Assembly: GCA_028023455.1 (NCBI GenBank)
Contig: JAQFVV010012476.1
Span: forward strand, 4,607,055 to 4,671,054
Direction: 5' to 3'
Length of the DNA: 64,000 nt
From: Epiperipatus broadwayi
Taxonomy: Eukaryota; Onychophora; Udeonychophora; Euonychophora; Peripatidae
Of this stretch, positions 11,713-22,517 are shown piece after piece; position 1 is the stretch's first letter, and each line of letters begins with the position of its first letter. The notes under the pieces were generated by a model. That model did no database searches, was not told the DNA's origin, and worked only from the letters and a program-made list of their open reading frames with translations. A program made the position numbers and the translations under genes.

Positions 11713-12412
11713 CAAAAACTCACACCTATAAGCATTCAATCTGAAAATAAAAATGGTCTAGTCTCTCTTATGTTTCAAAACTTGCACGTAAATTAAAAAA
11801 ACATTTGTACCAATGAATACAATATCACTTTTTGCTCGCCTTTGTCTTTAAATAAATTATTAAATAATTCAAAAGATAAAATACCTAGAGAGGTTTCACA
11901 TCAAATTGTGTACAAAATTAATTGCAAAGACCATAATTGCTTAAAGGCTTTTTATGGTGAGACCTAGGTTAATTTATCTACAAGACATGGCCAGCATTAT
12001 ATCAGGCCAAGAAAAGCATAAATACTTTTCCATTTTCTCAGATTATGAATAGCAGTCAAGCCATAATTTTGATCTCTCCAATGACTGACATCATTAGTTT
12101 CAAGAGAGACAACAAAAAGAGAAAGATGAAGAAGGCATGATCAATAGCTAAAGATTATCATATCATTAATAAAAAGGACTCTACCACCTCACTTGCTAAA
12201 AAAAATGGCACTTATAACCACTATTTTCATCATTAGTATGTAAATTTATTTCTAAAAATTCAATTTTATAATAATATATTATTTAATATTCAAAAGTAAC
12301 GTTAAATTTAGATCTCAACTTTCTTTACTAGCATAATGCTATGGTTATAATATTACTCAATATTGAAAGCGCTCAGCTTTAAATAAACTGTTTTACTACA
12401 AACTCACACATT
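11713..12412 (+). pseudogene. Penelope-like linker and GIY-YIG region, right arm
   Basis: The plus strand gives NITFCSPLSLNKLLNNSKD near 11818-11880, then HQIVYKINCKDHNCLKAFYGE near 11905-11965. This order (NxxKLLxNSKD linker, then VYKI-x-C-x-C and YIGE) is the one seen in the better-preserved copy at 35847-36506. Stops interrupt the frame. The end of the region is the inverted partner of 7955-8650. Confidence 0.7.
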
Positions 12413-13680
12413 TTCTGTTGATTAAGAATCTTTAAATACTGACCAATACTTATTTGCACGACAGGTTGGACTTGCTATGAAAACACCTATCTGAAAAACA
12501 AATATCAACGCTGGTTTAGATTCGAATCCCTGAACATGGCAAGAGTATGTGCAACCATTATATATTAAATTTATTTAAAAATTGGAAAATTATCTGAAAA
12601 TTGCCATCGATTTATTATTTCTGAATAATTTTATTAATGTCCAGTGTATGCGTTTAACTGCCTCACATGCTTAGTCATTAACTGTAGGCTTGTTTATTTA
12701 TTATAAAAGTTGTCTGTAGATATTGTATTGTTTCTATTTAGATGTGAAAACCTTTCATATTCTCAAAAGATCCGCACAAACAAACCATTTAGATAACCTC
12801 TTGTGGAAATGAGTTACATTATTTGTTTAAGCTGAACGTACTTCTGGCTTTGTACAAGAAGGGCTTTTACGCCTGAAATTGTTAATTGACTATCAAGGCA
12901 CTTAAATGATGTTCGACGGATATGCTATTGTGTTTGAAGATCCACTTTATATTTGCGTTCTATTTATAATATACTTTATTATTAGTTTTAAATCACGTCC
13001 TTCATTTTTAAGTTAGAGCTCTTAATTACCGTAATACGTTTCATTATTACAGCTAAGTTGAATCACATATAAAATTCTTAAAAAAAAAATATGGTTTAGT
13101 ACTCCAAAATAATTCATTTTCAGAAACAATTATCTAACCTTGCAAATAAAGTATTCTATTTGATCTATATTGCTTTTCTAGAAATGTATGTAATTATACA
13201 ATTAAATATGCAGTTATATAATATAAGTGTTTTTGTCCGAAGGGAAGATGGAGAAATGAGGCATTCAATGTTATGCCCAAGTGATAAAACTTAATTATTA
13301 TTGATGATAGATTATATTGCTTGAAATGTCGTAAATATTTTATTTACCTTAAAATTAGACGTACATCATAAAATAATAGCTTCTTGCAGCATTACTAAAC
13401 AACATGGCGATATTTTATTTGAAAAAAAAAAATATTAATCTAGACTCATGTATATATTTACACCCCCCTAAACGTACAAGTATATACCCTTTTATATATA
13501 TGTACACATAAATAATGTAGTTGTTATTGCAAATAATGCTACAGAAATGCAGAAATGTTGCAATAATTATCAGATGCATGTAAAAGAGTAATCGAAAGAC
13601 AAATGCGTTCAATTTATTTAATCATAAGAACCTGAAGATTGATAAACAGAAATTAAAAGAAATTAATAGTCATATATATC
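12413..13680. other. No recognisable gene
   Basis: AT-rich DNA. Short open frames on the minus strand around 13415-13612 are low-complexity and hydrophobic from A/T runs and I do not support them as genes. No transposon ends were identified. Confidence 0.5.
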
Positions 13681-13689
13681 TTAAATGAC

Positions 13690-14015
13690 ATTAAAAAGAT
13701 TGAAGTGAAGGTGGGCTAGACATATTGCTAGAAGAGATGATAATAGATGGACAATTGAAATCTTAAACTGGATTCCAAGAGATTGTAAAAGAACCAGAAA
13801 GAGATCACATGTGAGATGGATGCATGAAATAAGAGGGTGTGCATTCCAAGAGATTGTAAAAGACCCAGAAAGAGACCACACGTGAGATGGATGCATGAAA
13901 TAAGAGGGTGTGCAGAGGTGATGTGGAGAAGAGAGGCTAAAGATCAGAGAAGATGGATTAAACTTGGAGAGACCTTCATCCTGCAGTGGATTGATAATGG
14001 TTGATGATGATGATA
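13690..14015 (+). pseudogene. RTE/RTE-like LINE 3' end with internal duplication
   Basis: Reads in pieces as WARHIARRDDNRWTIEIL, then RTRKRSHVRWMHEIR, then EVMWRREAKDQRRWIKLGET, followed by TGATGATGATGAT at the end. This WxGHxxRRxDxR ... WxDxI ... RxxWxxL pattern is the C-terminal tail of many invertebrate non-LTR retrotransposon proteins of the RTE type, and the ATG-rich trinucleotide end is typical of their 3' terminus. A 71-bp segment beginning ATTCCAAGAGATTG is duplicated in tandem (13772 and 13843). Related antisense tails lie at 27085 and 51960. Confidence 0.7.
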
Positions 14016-14440
14016 TTTTAATCATAAAACCAATTAATATGTAATTCAAGATGGTACTATAGAATTGTAAAATCACTCCTAAAAAGTAAAATAAACGAAT
14101 AATGCAAGATTATCTAAAAGTGTCTTTTAGGGTCTACTTAAGCATGGTTTTTATGGAAGTACACTCTGTTTACATTGTGAGGATTATCTCGAAGACATTC
14201 TAAAGATATACAATGTTACTTATTCATTTATAAGTTACTTCACACTCATGCATCTTTATATGTATTTACAAATTCACACATGGCAACATATATAAATATT
14301 CAAATCTGCATATGCTTGTTCATTTGCATAATGAAGTAATTTTTTTCTTCTTTATATCTAAAGCTGAGTGCACTTTCAATGAACCTCACCATAATCATGA
14401 TTCTCTTGTTAATTGTTATTGCACATTGGTTGTTTAATCT
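14016..14440. other. Spacer before the long LINE
   Basis: No gene seen. A segment at 14360-14382 (AAAGCTGAGTGCACTTTCAA) resembles the terminal sequence of the Penelope-like element at 7955-12412, so a small terminal fragment of that family may be present. Confidence 0.4.
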
Positions 14441-14450
14441 GACAATATAG

Positions 14451-14876
14451 GTGGCGCTTCACAATTACCTATTTTTGCTGGGAGCTAAAATTAGGGATGT
14501 TACAGATAAAGTAAAGAAGCAAGGGAATAGAGATGTATATGTTATGGTAGGGACTAATAATTTATCAGAGTCATCAGAGAGAGTAATGGGTGAATACACA
14601 GAACTGATTAGGAATTTGAGAATGGTTAAAGGAAGAGTAGGAATAGTTGGATTATTACCAAGATTTGATAAAAGGTATATGTTAGATAGGGTGTGTTCTA
14701 TAAATGAGAGAATGAAAGAATTGTGTGAGAAAAATGATGTTATGTTTGTGGATGTGTGGGATTTTTTTATTGGGAAGAGGGAGTTATTTGGTAAAGATGG
14801 GTTGCACTTAGGGAAACAAGGAAGTGAAGTTTTAGGGAGTCTGATTTATAAAGAATATAGTTCGGGAAACTTGTAA
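14451..14876 (+). pseudogene. LINE first ORF: SGNH/GDSL esterase-like domain, 5' truncated
   Basis: 141 residues read from an internal methionine; the true start is lost. VYVMVGTNNLS (residues 29-39) matches the block III Gly-x-Asn motif of SGNH hydrolases, and KDGLHLGKQG (115-124) matches block V, Asp-x-x-His, which supplies two catalytic-triad residues. The block I serine motif (GDS) would lie upstream and is missing. Esterase domains occur in the first ORF of CR1-type LINEs, where their role is unclear. The frame ends in TAA at 14874, and a second coding region follows. Confidence 0.75.
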
Positions 14877-14939
14877 AAAGGGGTGGGATTTAAATTGTAG
14901 TGTTATTAAAAAAAGAAGAATGGATGGGATGTAAGGATT

Positions 14940-16469
14940 AAACAAAGGGCAGTTGATTTAGATATAAAGGTAGATGTGAAGAGGGAATGGGTCTGTAAAA
15001 TAAATGGTAAGCAAGTTATTTATAAGCATAATGGAGAAGAAAGAATTAAAAAAAATTGTAAAAGAGTTGTTAGGAAAGAAAAAATTGTTAAAATTGGGTA
15101 TTTGAATATGCAAGGTGGTGGGAGACCAGAAAAGTGGCAGGAATTAAACAAAGCAATTGAAAATGAAGAGCTTGAGGTATTAGCAGTAGTGTAAACACAT
15201 CTAAGAGAAGAAGAAGAGCCTGTTTTGGAAGATTTGGTATGGCAGGGTATAAATAGAAAAGAGAAAGAAAAAAAGGGTGGTGGTATAGGTGTTATATCAA
15301 AAAAATATTTAAATACTGTTAAATGCCAAGAACTTATGTGGTTTGAAATAGGGTTGGGAAAACAAGAATGGATGGTGGCTATAGTTTATATAGCTACTGG
15401 AGATAGTCAAACTATAATGGAATAGAACAATAGCATATATGAGTGCCTAGTTAAGGATATACAGAGTTTTAAAGAAAAGGGGAAGAGAATAATGGTTATA
15501 GGAGATATGAATGGGCATATTGAAGAAATTGATGATGTAGACAATAAGAATGGACAGCTTTTGAAGAAATTTTGTCAGAGAGTAAATTTGAGCATTGGAA
15601 ACTTATCTAATATTTATGAGGGACAATATACATGGTCTAGGAATAATATATCCCACACAATAGATTATATATTGGTAGAGAAAGAGGGAATGAATAAAGT
15701 ATGGAAAATTAAGGTGTTTGATAATGAAGAGAGAGTATGTAATAGTGATCATAATTTTGTTGTAATTGAAATGGTTAGTAATGTGATGGAAAATAGGAAT
15801 AAAAGTAGAAACAATAGTGAAAGATGTGGATGGAGAGTAAATGATAAGAATAAGTTAGAAGAGTATAAAATACAAGTTGAAAAAACCATGGAAGAGTTGA
15901 CTGGAAATGAGTATAAGGACTGGTGTGATGAAATAGAAAAAGTTGCAAATAGGGTTTTAGGTGAGAATATTCAGAAAAATAAAAGTAATAGAAAAATGAG
16001 AGTTAGTAAAAGTGTAAAAGAGAGGGAAAAAGCATGCAGAGAATATAAGTGTGCTATTAAGAACAAAGAAAGTGAAAAAGATAATAATGCTAAATGGGAA
16101 AAGTACATAGAAAAGAAGAAGTTAGCTAAAATAGATAATTATAGAGAGAGAATGAAACTAAATAGTAAATTATTGGATGATATTAATAAAAGTGGAAGAG
16201 ATGGGAGTAAAAAATTTTGGAATTACATTAAAAGGAGAAATTTAGGGGAGAGAAAGATAGTATTACTGGATGAGGAGGGAATAGAGTGTAGCTCTAGAGA
16301 AGAATTAGAGAGAATATTCGATAGTTATGTAATGGATGTAGAAAAGATGTTAGATGTGAAGGACAGAGAGATAGAAAATATGAAAGCATATAGTAATGGA
16401 AATATTGCATTTACAGAAAATGAACTGAATGAGGCAGGGAAGAAATTGAAAAGTGGTAAGGCAAGATGA
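14940..16469 (+). pseudogene. LINE second ORF, endonuclease portion
   Basis: Apurinic/apyrimidinic-type endonuclease that nicks target DNA. The motifs, all in one frame, are KIGYLNMQGG (from about 15090), VVxTHLREEE (15184-15210, where the E expected before THL has become a stop at 15192), KGGGIGVISKK, GDMNGH (residues 4-9 of the segment starting 15492), a HTIDYILV motif (residues 55-62) and CNSDHNFVVIEM (83-94), the usual C-terminal SDH motif. Stops at 15192 and 15423 split the frame. The downstream part (residues 100-325 of the last segment) is a lysine-rich linker leading to the reverse transcriptase, ended by TGA at 16467. Confidence 0.85.
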
Positions 16470-17180
16470 TTAGATGGATGGGCAGCAGAGATGGTAATGA
16501 ATTTGGGGCATAGGGCAAAAGTAAAGTTACTATCATGTTTTAATAAGATGGCACAAAGAGAGTTTTTCCAGGTAGTTGGAGTAATACAAGAGTAAGATTA
16601 TTATTTAAAGGAAAAGATAAGAATCATAGAAAGTTAAATAATTATAGACCAATAGCAGTAACATCAGTTTTATATAAAGTTTTTTTCATATATGGTGGCT
16701 GGAAGAGTTGCAAAATGGATGGAAGAAAATAATGTAGTGGGGGAAATGCAAGGAGGTTTTAGGTCAGATAGGCATATAGGAGATAGTTTATTTGTAGTTA
16801 CACAACTTATAGATATGAGTCAAAATTCAGGTAGACAGTTATATATGAGTTTTATAGATATAGAGAAGGCATATGATAGAGTGAATAGAAATAGATTATG
16901 GATAAGTTCAGAAAATCTGGGAATGGATGAAGCTTTAGTGTGTATTATTAAGAAATTATATGAAAATAATTACTATACATATCAATTAGGGGATATAGAA
17001 TCAGTTAAAGTTAAAAATGGGGTGGGACTGAGGCAAGGATGCCCTATGTCACCTATTTTGTTTGTGTTGTATTTGAGTGAAATGGAGAGAGCAATAGAAA
17101 GACTAGGAAGAGGGATAGAGATACCGTTAACAGGTGGCAAGAGAGTATATACATTGTCCGGTCTTTTTTTTTGCAGATGA
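16470..17180 (+). pseudogene. LINE reverse transcriptase, fingers and palm
   Basis: After the stop at 16467 the frame continues, shifts near 16565, and resumes at 16692. GGFRSDRHIGDSLFV (residues 21-35 of the 162-residue segment), SFIDIEKAYDRVNR (53-66, with the first catalytic aspartate D56) and GLRQGCPMSPILF (112-124) are the canonical RT blocks 2a, A and B. The frame then breaks in a T-run at about 17163-17172, immediately before the FADD box. Confidence 0.9.
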
Positions 17181-18402
17181 TGTCTTTTTGTGTGCAGAAA
17201 GAAGAGAAGATATGGAAGTTATGCTGAGGACATGTGCAAGGGTGGGTAAAGATATGGGGATTAATTTTAGTGAAGAAAAATCAAATATAATGATGATGAA
17301 TACTGGGGAAAGAGAAGACAAAGATTTCTTATTGGGGCATATAAAGTTAAGTGTGGTGAATAGATATAGTTATTTGGGAATCATCTTGAGTAATAAGAAA
17401 AATTGCTTGCATGAATGGGAGAAAAAATTGATAAATGAAGCAAAGAAAAGAAAGGGATTGATAAAGAAATTAACAGTGTTTTCATATAATAAATATGATG
17501 TAGCTAAAATTGTATGGAAGGGAGTGGCAGTAGCAGGGTTAACATACGGCAATGATGCATTATGTGTTAGTAAAGGGGTATTAGATTGCTTAGAAAAAGT
17601 ACAAAGGGAAGTAGGAAGACATGCATTAGGTGCTGAGGTGTGGACAACAAAAGAGGCAATTCAAGGAGAAATGGGATGGTCAAGTTTTTATATGAGGGAT
17701 GCAAAAAGCAAATTGAAAATGTTCAGTAGATTGCAGTTTATGGATAATAAAAGAGTAGCCAAAATAGTATTTAATTGGGTTACAAGTAAAGGGCAGGCAA
17801 CAAGATGGGTGAGAAAAGTAATGCGGTATGCAGAAGATTTGGATAAAGAAGTTATGTCAGTATACTTGTACAAAAGATGGGATGATTGTGTTAGGAGGAT
17901 TGTTGAGTGTTATAGTGGGAAGGAGTGGGATAAAAGAATAGATGCATTAATAAAGAATAGGGAGTTAGAGAGATGGAGAACTAGTATGGAGAGTAAAACG
18001 AGTTTAAATATATATAAAAGTAAACGGAACATTGGGTGTGAGTTAATTTATGATAATAGTAAGGAAAGTAGTTTATTGTTTAAGGCTCGAATGGAATCTT
18101 TAGCAACAAGGGAATATACACATAAATGGAAAAATATGGGTGATTTAGTCTGCAAGTTGTGTAAAGAAGGCATAGAAAATATTAGGCATCTGTTACTTCA
18201 ATGTAAATGTTTGGAAGCAGAAAGGGTACAAATAATGAAGTTATGGAAGGTTAAATATGAACAAAGTGATTATATAGAAAGTCAGTTATTGGTTTTTATG
18301 CTAGGTTTGGGAAAAAATAAGGGGGATTTAGATATGAATGTCATGAAGTTGACAAAGATTATGTTGTGGAAATGGGATGGAGCAGTTTATGGGAAAATGT
18401 AG
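17134..18402 (+). pseudogene. LINE reverse transcriptase C-terminal half with zinc finger
   Basis: A 422-residue open frame, one base out of phase with the preceding segment. It starts with FFFADDVFLCAERRED, where FADD (13-16) is the RT catalytic box C. LRTCARVGKDMGINFSEEKS and YSYLGIIL follow (thumb). Near the end C340-x2-C343-x8-H352-x4-C357 forms the zf-RVT-type zinc knuckle common at LINE ORF2 ends. This is the longest open frame in the window. Its first dozen residues are read out of frame from upstream RT sequence, so the methionine is not a real start. Confidence 0.92.
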
Positions 18403-18510
18403 GGTGGACAATGGAAAAGGAAGGTAAAGTGACTAACAGGTTTCTCTGGGCATAACTGCTGAAAGATTCCTGACTCCGTTTAAGGAGAAGTCACAGTACA
18501 TCACATCACA

Positions 18511-18735
18511 TCATATGCAATTATGCAAACCTTTCAAACACTTCCAAGTTTAATCTTCTATAGTGAGAACTACCATCACACTCTGTAATTATTTACCAGT
18601 TATGCGTTGATATGACACCCCAGTTAAATATCAACTCAGCAGATTAATAAATGAATTTATTTTAACCTCACTTTGGTCATACTTATTACTTATTTCTCTA
18701 TAATATTTAGATAGTATATATATATATATCATTAA
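18511..18735. other. No recognisable gene
   Basis: Sequence downstream of the LINE 3' end. No coding sequence or paired transposon end was seen. Confidence 0.4.
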
Positions 18736-18737
18736 AA

Positions 18738-18935
18738 ACCAGTCAATGCTTAAACAATAGCAATATCAATAACAATCAACAATTTCAAACTGTTGCCAAG
18801 GCAACCTTTTTTTTAACAATAAAAGTATATTCCACCTTTATTGTTAAAAGAAGGTTGCCTTGATAACAGTTCGAAATTGATTGTTATTGATATTGGAATT
18901 GTCTAAGTGTTGACAGGTTTTTACTGATTACTTGC
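18738..18935. repeat. Hairpin with two arms of about 90 bp
   Basis: The left arm, including CAATAGCAATATCAATAACA and then CTGTTGCCAAGGCAACCTT, is matched in reverse by AAGGTTGCCTTGATAACAG and then TTGATTGTTATTGATATTGG. The loop is about 15 bp. The arms are about 85-90 percent alike by eye. A MITE is likely, but no clear target duplication was found. Confidence 0.7.
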
Positions 18936-21277
18936 AAACCTATTTAACCTTGAACAATATTATACTTATTATTTAAAACGTATATATAATACATATGCTG
19001 GATATATTGAATCTTTATTATTAAAGTTTAAAACCTAGAGAATTTTTTTTTGCTTTGTTAATTAATATAATAAACAATTTAAACCGAACTTCTCTGGCCT
19101 TTCCACAATAGGCTATATTCCATATTGAGTATGCAGAAGAAGGAATGTTGGAACTATTCAGAAAGCAGTAATAACCTCAGATTTAATTGGTTGGCATTAA
19201 ATAAAAATAAGGAATGGTGGAAACATAATGAAAAAAGAGATAAAAATAATTTTGAAAATTTATTCTTACATATTTCAACTCCTGTATTAAAATTGTAAGT
19301 GAATGTTTTATTTTTCAAATAATTCAAGTTACAATGATTCAATAGTCACATCCATTAATATGTTTTTCATATATACCCTGCATTTATTCATTTCTATTAC
19401 CATAACTAAATTTAATCATGGAATTTTCCTCTTTCAATAATTTTTCAATTCTAGCCCCAATTCTTTTGTGACAATTTTAAAATATTGTTTGGTTTAATTA
19501 AAACCATTTTGTACATCCACATAAAAATCATCTCTGCCTTCATCGTGACTCGTTTGCATGTGGCATCTTTGGTTAATTTGAAAAACTAATCTCGCCATTA
19601 TGTCTGCTAATTCATTCTTTCATTTTTTATTTCTAGTGAATCCCATTCCACATGTGCTTCCAAAATGTGTCACTTTACAGTAAAGTAAATGTCCATGTTT
19701 TACATTCGGTAAATGTGCACTTTTTAAATCAATTGTCTCTTCACCTCTTCTTCTGACTTCACAAAATCAGTTCTTTTGATTAGTGCAATATTCCTTCACT
19801 TGAAAGTGATCTGAAAATTGAGATTCCTAAATTAACAAAATGAGGTAATTTTGGGTTCAGAATCAGGGGTTTCCCAGAAAACTCTGCCTTCAACTGCCAA
19901 CTTCTGTCTTGGCTACCACAATCCAAGGATTCTTAGAAAACGGCTTTCATCTACCCAATCTTGGCTAATGACTTTACTGCTTCGTAAAAACAAAACCATA
20001 ATTTAGTTTTGTATGTTGTAATCATAAATATTTATTTCAAAAAATATTTACACACATGTTCATTCTGCTTTCAACAAAACTCAATTGGTGTTTAAGCCTA
20101 AAAAATATCAAAGTAATTGTAAAAGGAAAATCATAATTTTTTAAATCTCAAACCCAGAGGTTAATGGCCAGTAAACTCACAATGCTGATTTGTCCATGTT
20201 GATGATCAGCCAATCCACATTTATTTAATATATGAATTATTACATAGTAATAACAATTGCAATAACGAGATGTAAAATGGACATTAGAAATTTGTCCTCT
20301 TTGATTCCTTTCCTACATCAAAGAGGTCTCTCTTCATTTAAAATAAACTTTCATCAATAATAGGTATATTAGCGATAAAATAAGATTATAATTTACGTTA
20401 ATGCTTTAAATTTTAAGAGTTAAAGCAGAAAGATTAGTTGTGTGTGTGTGGAGGGGGGGCATGGTCATGTTTTACACATAAAATGTTCTTTGATCTAAGA
20501 GCTTTAACTCTAAAGTCTGTTATTTCACATTTCACTGAATTGGACAGATGTTTAAAGAAGGGTCACGCAATGGCATACTATCAGGATTCTGGTCAGATGG
20601 AGTAACTAAGTGATAAGACTGTACTCTATCGCTTAGTTTCTCTATCTGCTTTTATGCAAGAAACTTCAGACACATACATACATATTAATATTTAAAGTAT
20701 GAAATCCAAATACATCTTTAGATAAATGCATTTCAAAAAAAGAAACGTATTCCTAAATAGATTACGTTAATTTTTAATAAAGTTTAGTTTTAAAATTGGA
20801 TTGAAATCATAATTTACCGGAATATTTTACCTGTTATTAAATATAAAAAAAAGATAAAAGAGAATTTTTTATTGGCAAATATTTATAAAACAAAAATTAA
20901 AAAAAAAAAGTTTAAAAAAACTATTGATTTGCTTATTTCTGCTATTTTTATTCTGTTCCTGATAACATAGTTAAACTATGTCAAATCTCCAGATGCTTTG
21001 TTATGGCAAACTGGAGTTCCTTTAAATGTCATATATTGGCAAGGCAATCTGATTTATATATATGTATGGGTGATATGTACGTGTATTAAATTCTAAACCC
21101 AAAGTTAAAGTTTTGTAATGTAGACTATACAATATACCAGACAAAATAATGTTGACTCCCTAGTTTACTCATTTGCATTTAACAGAAACAATCTACTTCA
21201 TTTTATCTTTTATTTTATATTAATCGTAAGCCATTAATGAGTAATCACGAAATGTAATTAGTATCCTAGTTTTAGGC
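18936..21277. other. AT-rich DNA without recognisable genes
   Basis: No convincing coding frame. The stretch contains a G-run after a TG-repeat at 20432-20450, and a small stem-loop around 20600-20660 (AACTAAGTGATAAGAC against CTCTATCGCTTAGTTTC). The minus-strand frame at 19154-19342 is leucine/asparagine-rich low complexity and is not supported. Confidence 0.5.
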
Positions 21278-21285
21278 CTATATAT

Positions 21286-21880
21286 CAGTGGTGGCCAACT
21301 TTTGCGTTTATAAGATCTACTTTTTATTTTAAAAATGTGTTGCGATCGACTTTTTTTTTTCTCATGTGTCATAGCATCAACCGGGAAGCGAACCCGCAAT
21401 CCGGGACAACTGCTTGTAAAGCAGCTGTGGCTGACCTCTAGACCACCAATACTTGACAGAAATGTGTTGCGATCGACTTATTGCCATAGGCATAGCTCAA
21501 GTGGAGGGAGGTGTGAAATACATACTATTTTTATATATCTCCCTAGTAAAAAGTAAATTATTTAACAGGCCAAAAAACTCATGTCCGGGGGAATTAAAGC
21601 AACATGAGTAATTATTAACAATATGTATTAATTCAAATTAGCTACATTAAATCAAGATTAAAAATATTATTTTCAATAATGATACGGCTTAGTGGACTTC
21701 ACCTATCTAGAATTGGAAAAAAAATAGAACAAAAACAAAAATTACAAAAAAAAACTTGAAAATCTTGACATAATTTGTTTCACTCATTACCCGACAGCTC
21801 TTGCCAGATTGGCCTCACGATCGACCAAAAATGGCTGTGCGATCACGGGTGGATCACGATCGACTTGTTGGACACCCCTG
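21286..21880. mobile_element. Non-autonomous hAT element with 8-bp target duplication
   Basis: It begins CAGTGGTGGCCAAC and ends GTTGGACACCCCTG, imperfect inverted repeats of the hAT type, and is flanked by CTATATAT at 21278-21285 and 21881-21888. An 8-bp duplication with CAG...CTG ends is characteristic of hAT transposons. The interior has subterminal GATCGAC repeats (CGATCGACTT near both ends) and no transposase. A SINE is inserted at 21353-21459; without the SINE and its duplication the element would be about 470 bp. Confidence 0.88.
21353..21459 (-). mobile_element. tRNA-derived SINE with 20-bp target duplication
   Basis: Read on the minus strand it has GGTGGTCTAGAGGTCAGC (A-box region), an anticodon-like arm GCTGCTTTACAAGCAG and a B-box GGGTTCGCTTCCC, ending in a poly-A seen here as a T-run. 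It is flanked by AAATGTGTTGCGATCGACTT at 21333-21352 and 21460-21479, a perfect 20-bp duplication made of hAT sequence. It therefore inserted into the hAT element. Confidence 0.95.
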
Positions 21881-21888
21881 CTATATAT

Positions 21889-22509
21889 CATTTAAATTAC
21901 ATAGGACAGAATGGCTATTGTGTAAAACTACATACTCTTGAATGAAGTATGAACCTAATGATTATTTTGATATCATCTTCTGATATCTGTTGGTTATTAA
22001 TGCTTATGTACCCAGTTTGTATCAGAAAAAAGTGATTGGTCTCTCACTCTAAGGAGCATATAGGGGGCAGACAGTGCCAACAGCACAATTTGGCTATTCA
22101 CCAGTTAATATTTTAAGGCAGTAGCATGTAGATCACAAGTTAAGACATGAAATGTGGTCTGTTTCATACCTTAATCTTTGATAGAACAATTTGTTAACAT
22201 TAAGGTTTGTTTTAAATTGGGAACAACTGTTACTAACCTGTTTGAAAAAATGCAAACTGTGTGGTAATGAGGTCATGAGCTTTATAAACATTTTCAGGCA
22301 CTTTGCAAAATCTTGTGATGACATGAAGAGCACTGATGACCAACTTTATGGAGGTATAAGGTGCAGTGTCATATTCCAAGTCCTAACTTATGATCCAGAA
22401 ATTCTAGTGTCTTAAATGTTTGTGATGTATAGTTAAACTATGAAACCTGTGTTAATTGTGCTGAGACAGTTTGAAGAGAGAACCAGTCATCTTTTCATTG
22501 GTATATGCT
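21889..22509. other. Spacer between two hAT elements
   Basis: No recognisable gene. The two overlapping open frames at 22133-22415 have no motif I recognise and lie on opposite strands of the same segment; neither is supported. Base composition is slightly less AT-rich than the surroundings. Confidence 0.45.
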
Positions 22510-22517
22510 ATGTATAT

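Larger units (their letters stand above)
7955..12412 (+). mobile_element. Penelope-like element relic with inverted ends, carrying nested insertions
   Basis: A 4.5-kb composite. The right part (11713 to about 12412) and the left part (about 7955-8650) are inverted repeats of each other: both end in AAAGCTGAGCGCTTTCAA (8- to 12-kb edges). The body between them reads as decayed Penelope-type reverse transcriptase on the plus strand (8880-10350) and a GIY-YIG-like endonuclease (11750-12150). A SINE (9572-9673) and a Merlin-like transposon (10359-11712) are inserted into the body. Penelope elements are known for inverted or tandem partial copies at their ends, which fits. Every frame is broken. 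Confidence 0.72.
14447..18510 (+). mobile_element. Longest LINE copy, esterase-endonuclease-RT type
   Basis: A 4.06-kb non-LTR retrotransposon, truncated at its 5' end inside the first gene. In order it carries an SGNH-esterase region, an apurinic-like endonuclease, a reverse transcriptase and a C-terminal zinc-finger motif. After the final stop there is a short 3' region ending in CATCACATCACATCAT-like short repeats rather than a long poly-A. An ORF1 esterase and repeat-type 3' end are both known in the CR1/L2 group, so that placement is the best guess. It is inactivated by several stops and two frameshifts but is otherwise well preserved. Copies or fragments lie at 1-427/3797-4377, 10933-10977 and 56960-58388. 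Confidence 0.85.
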
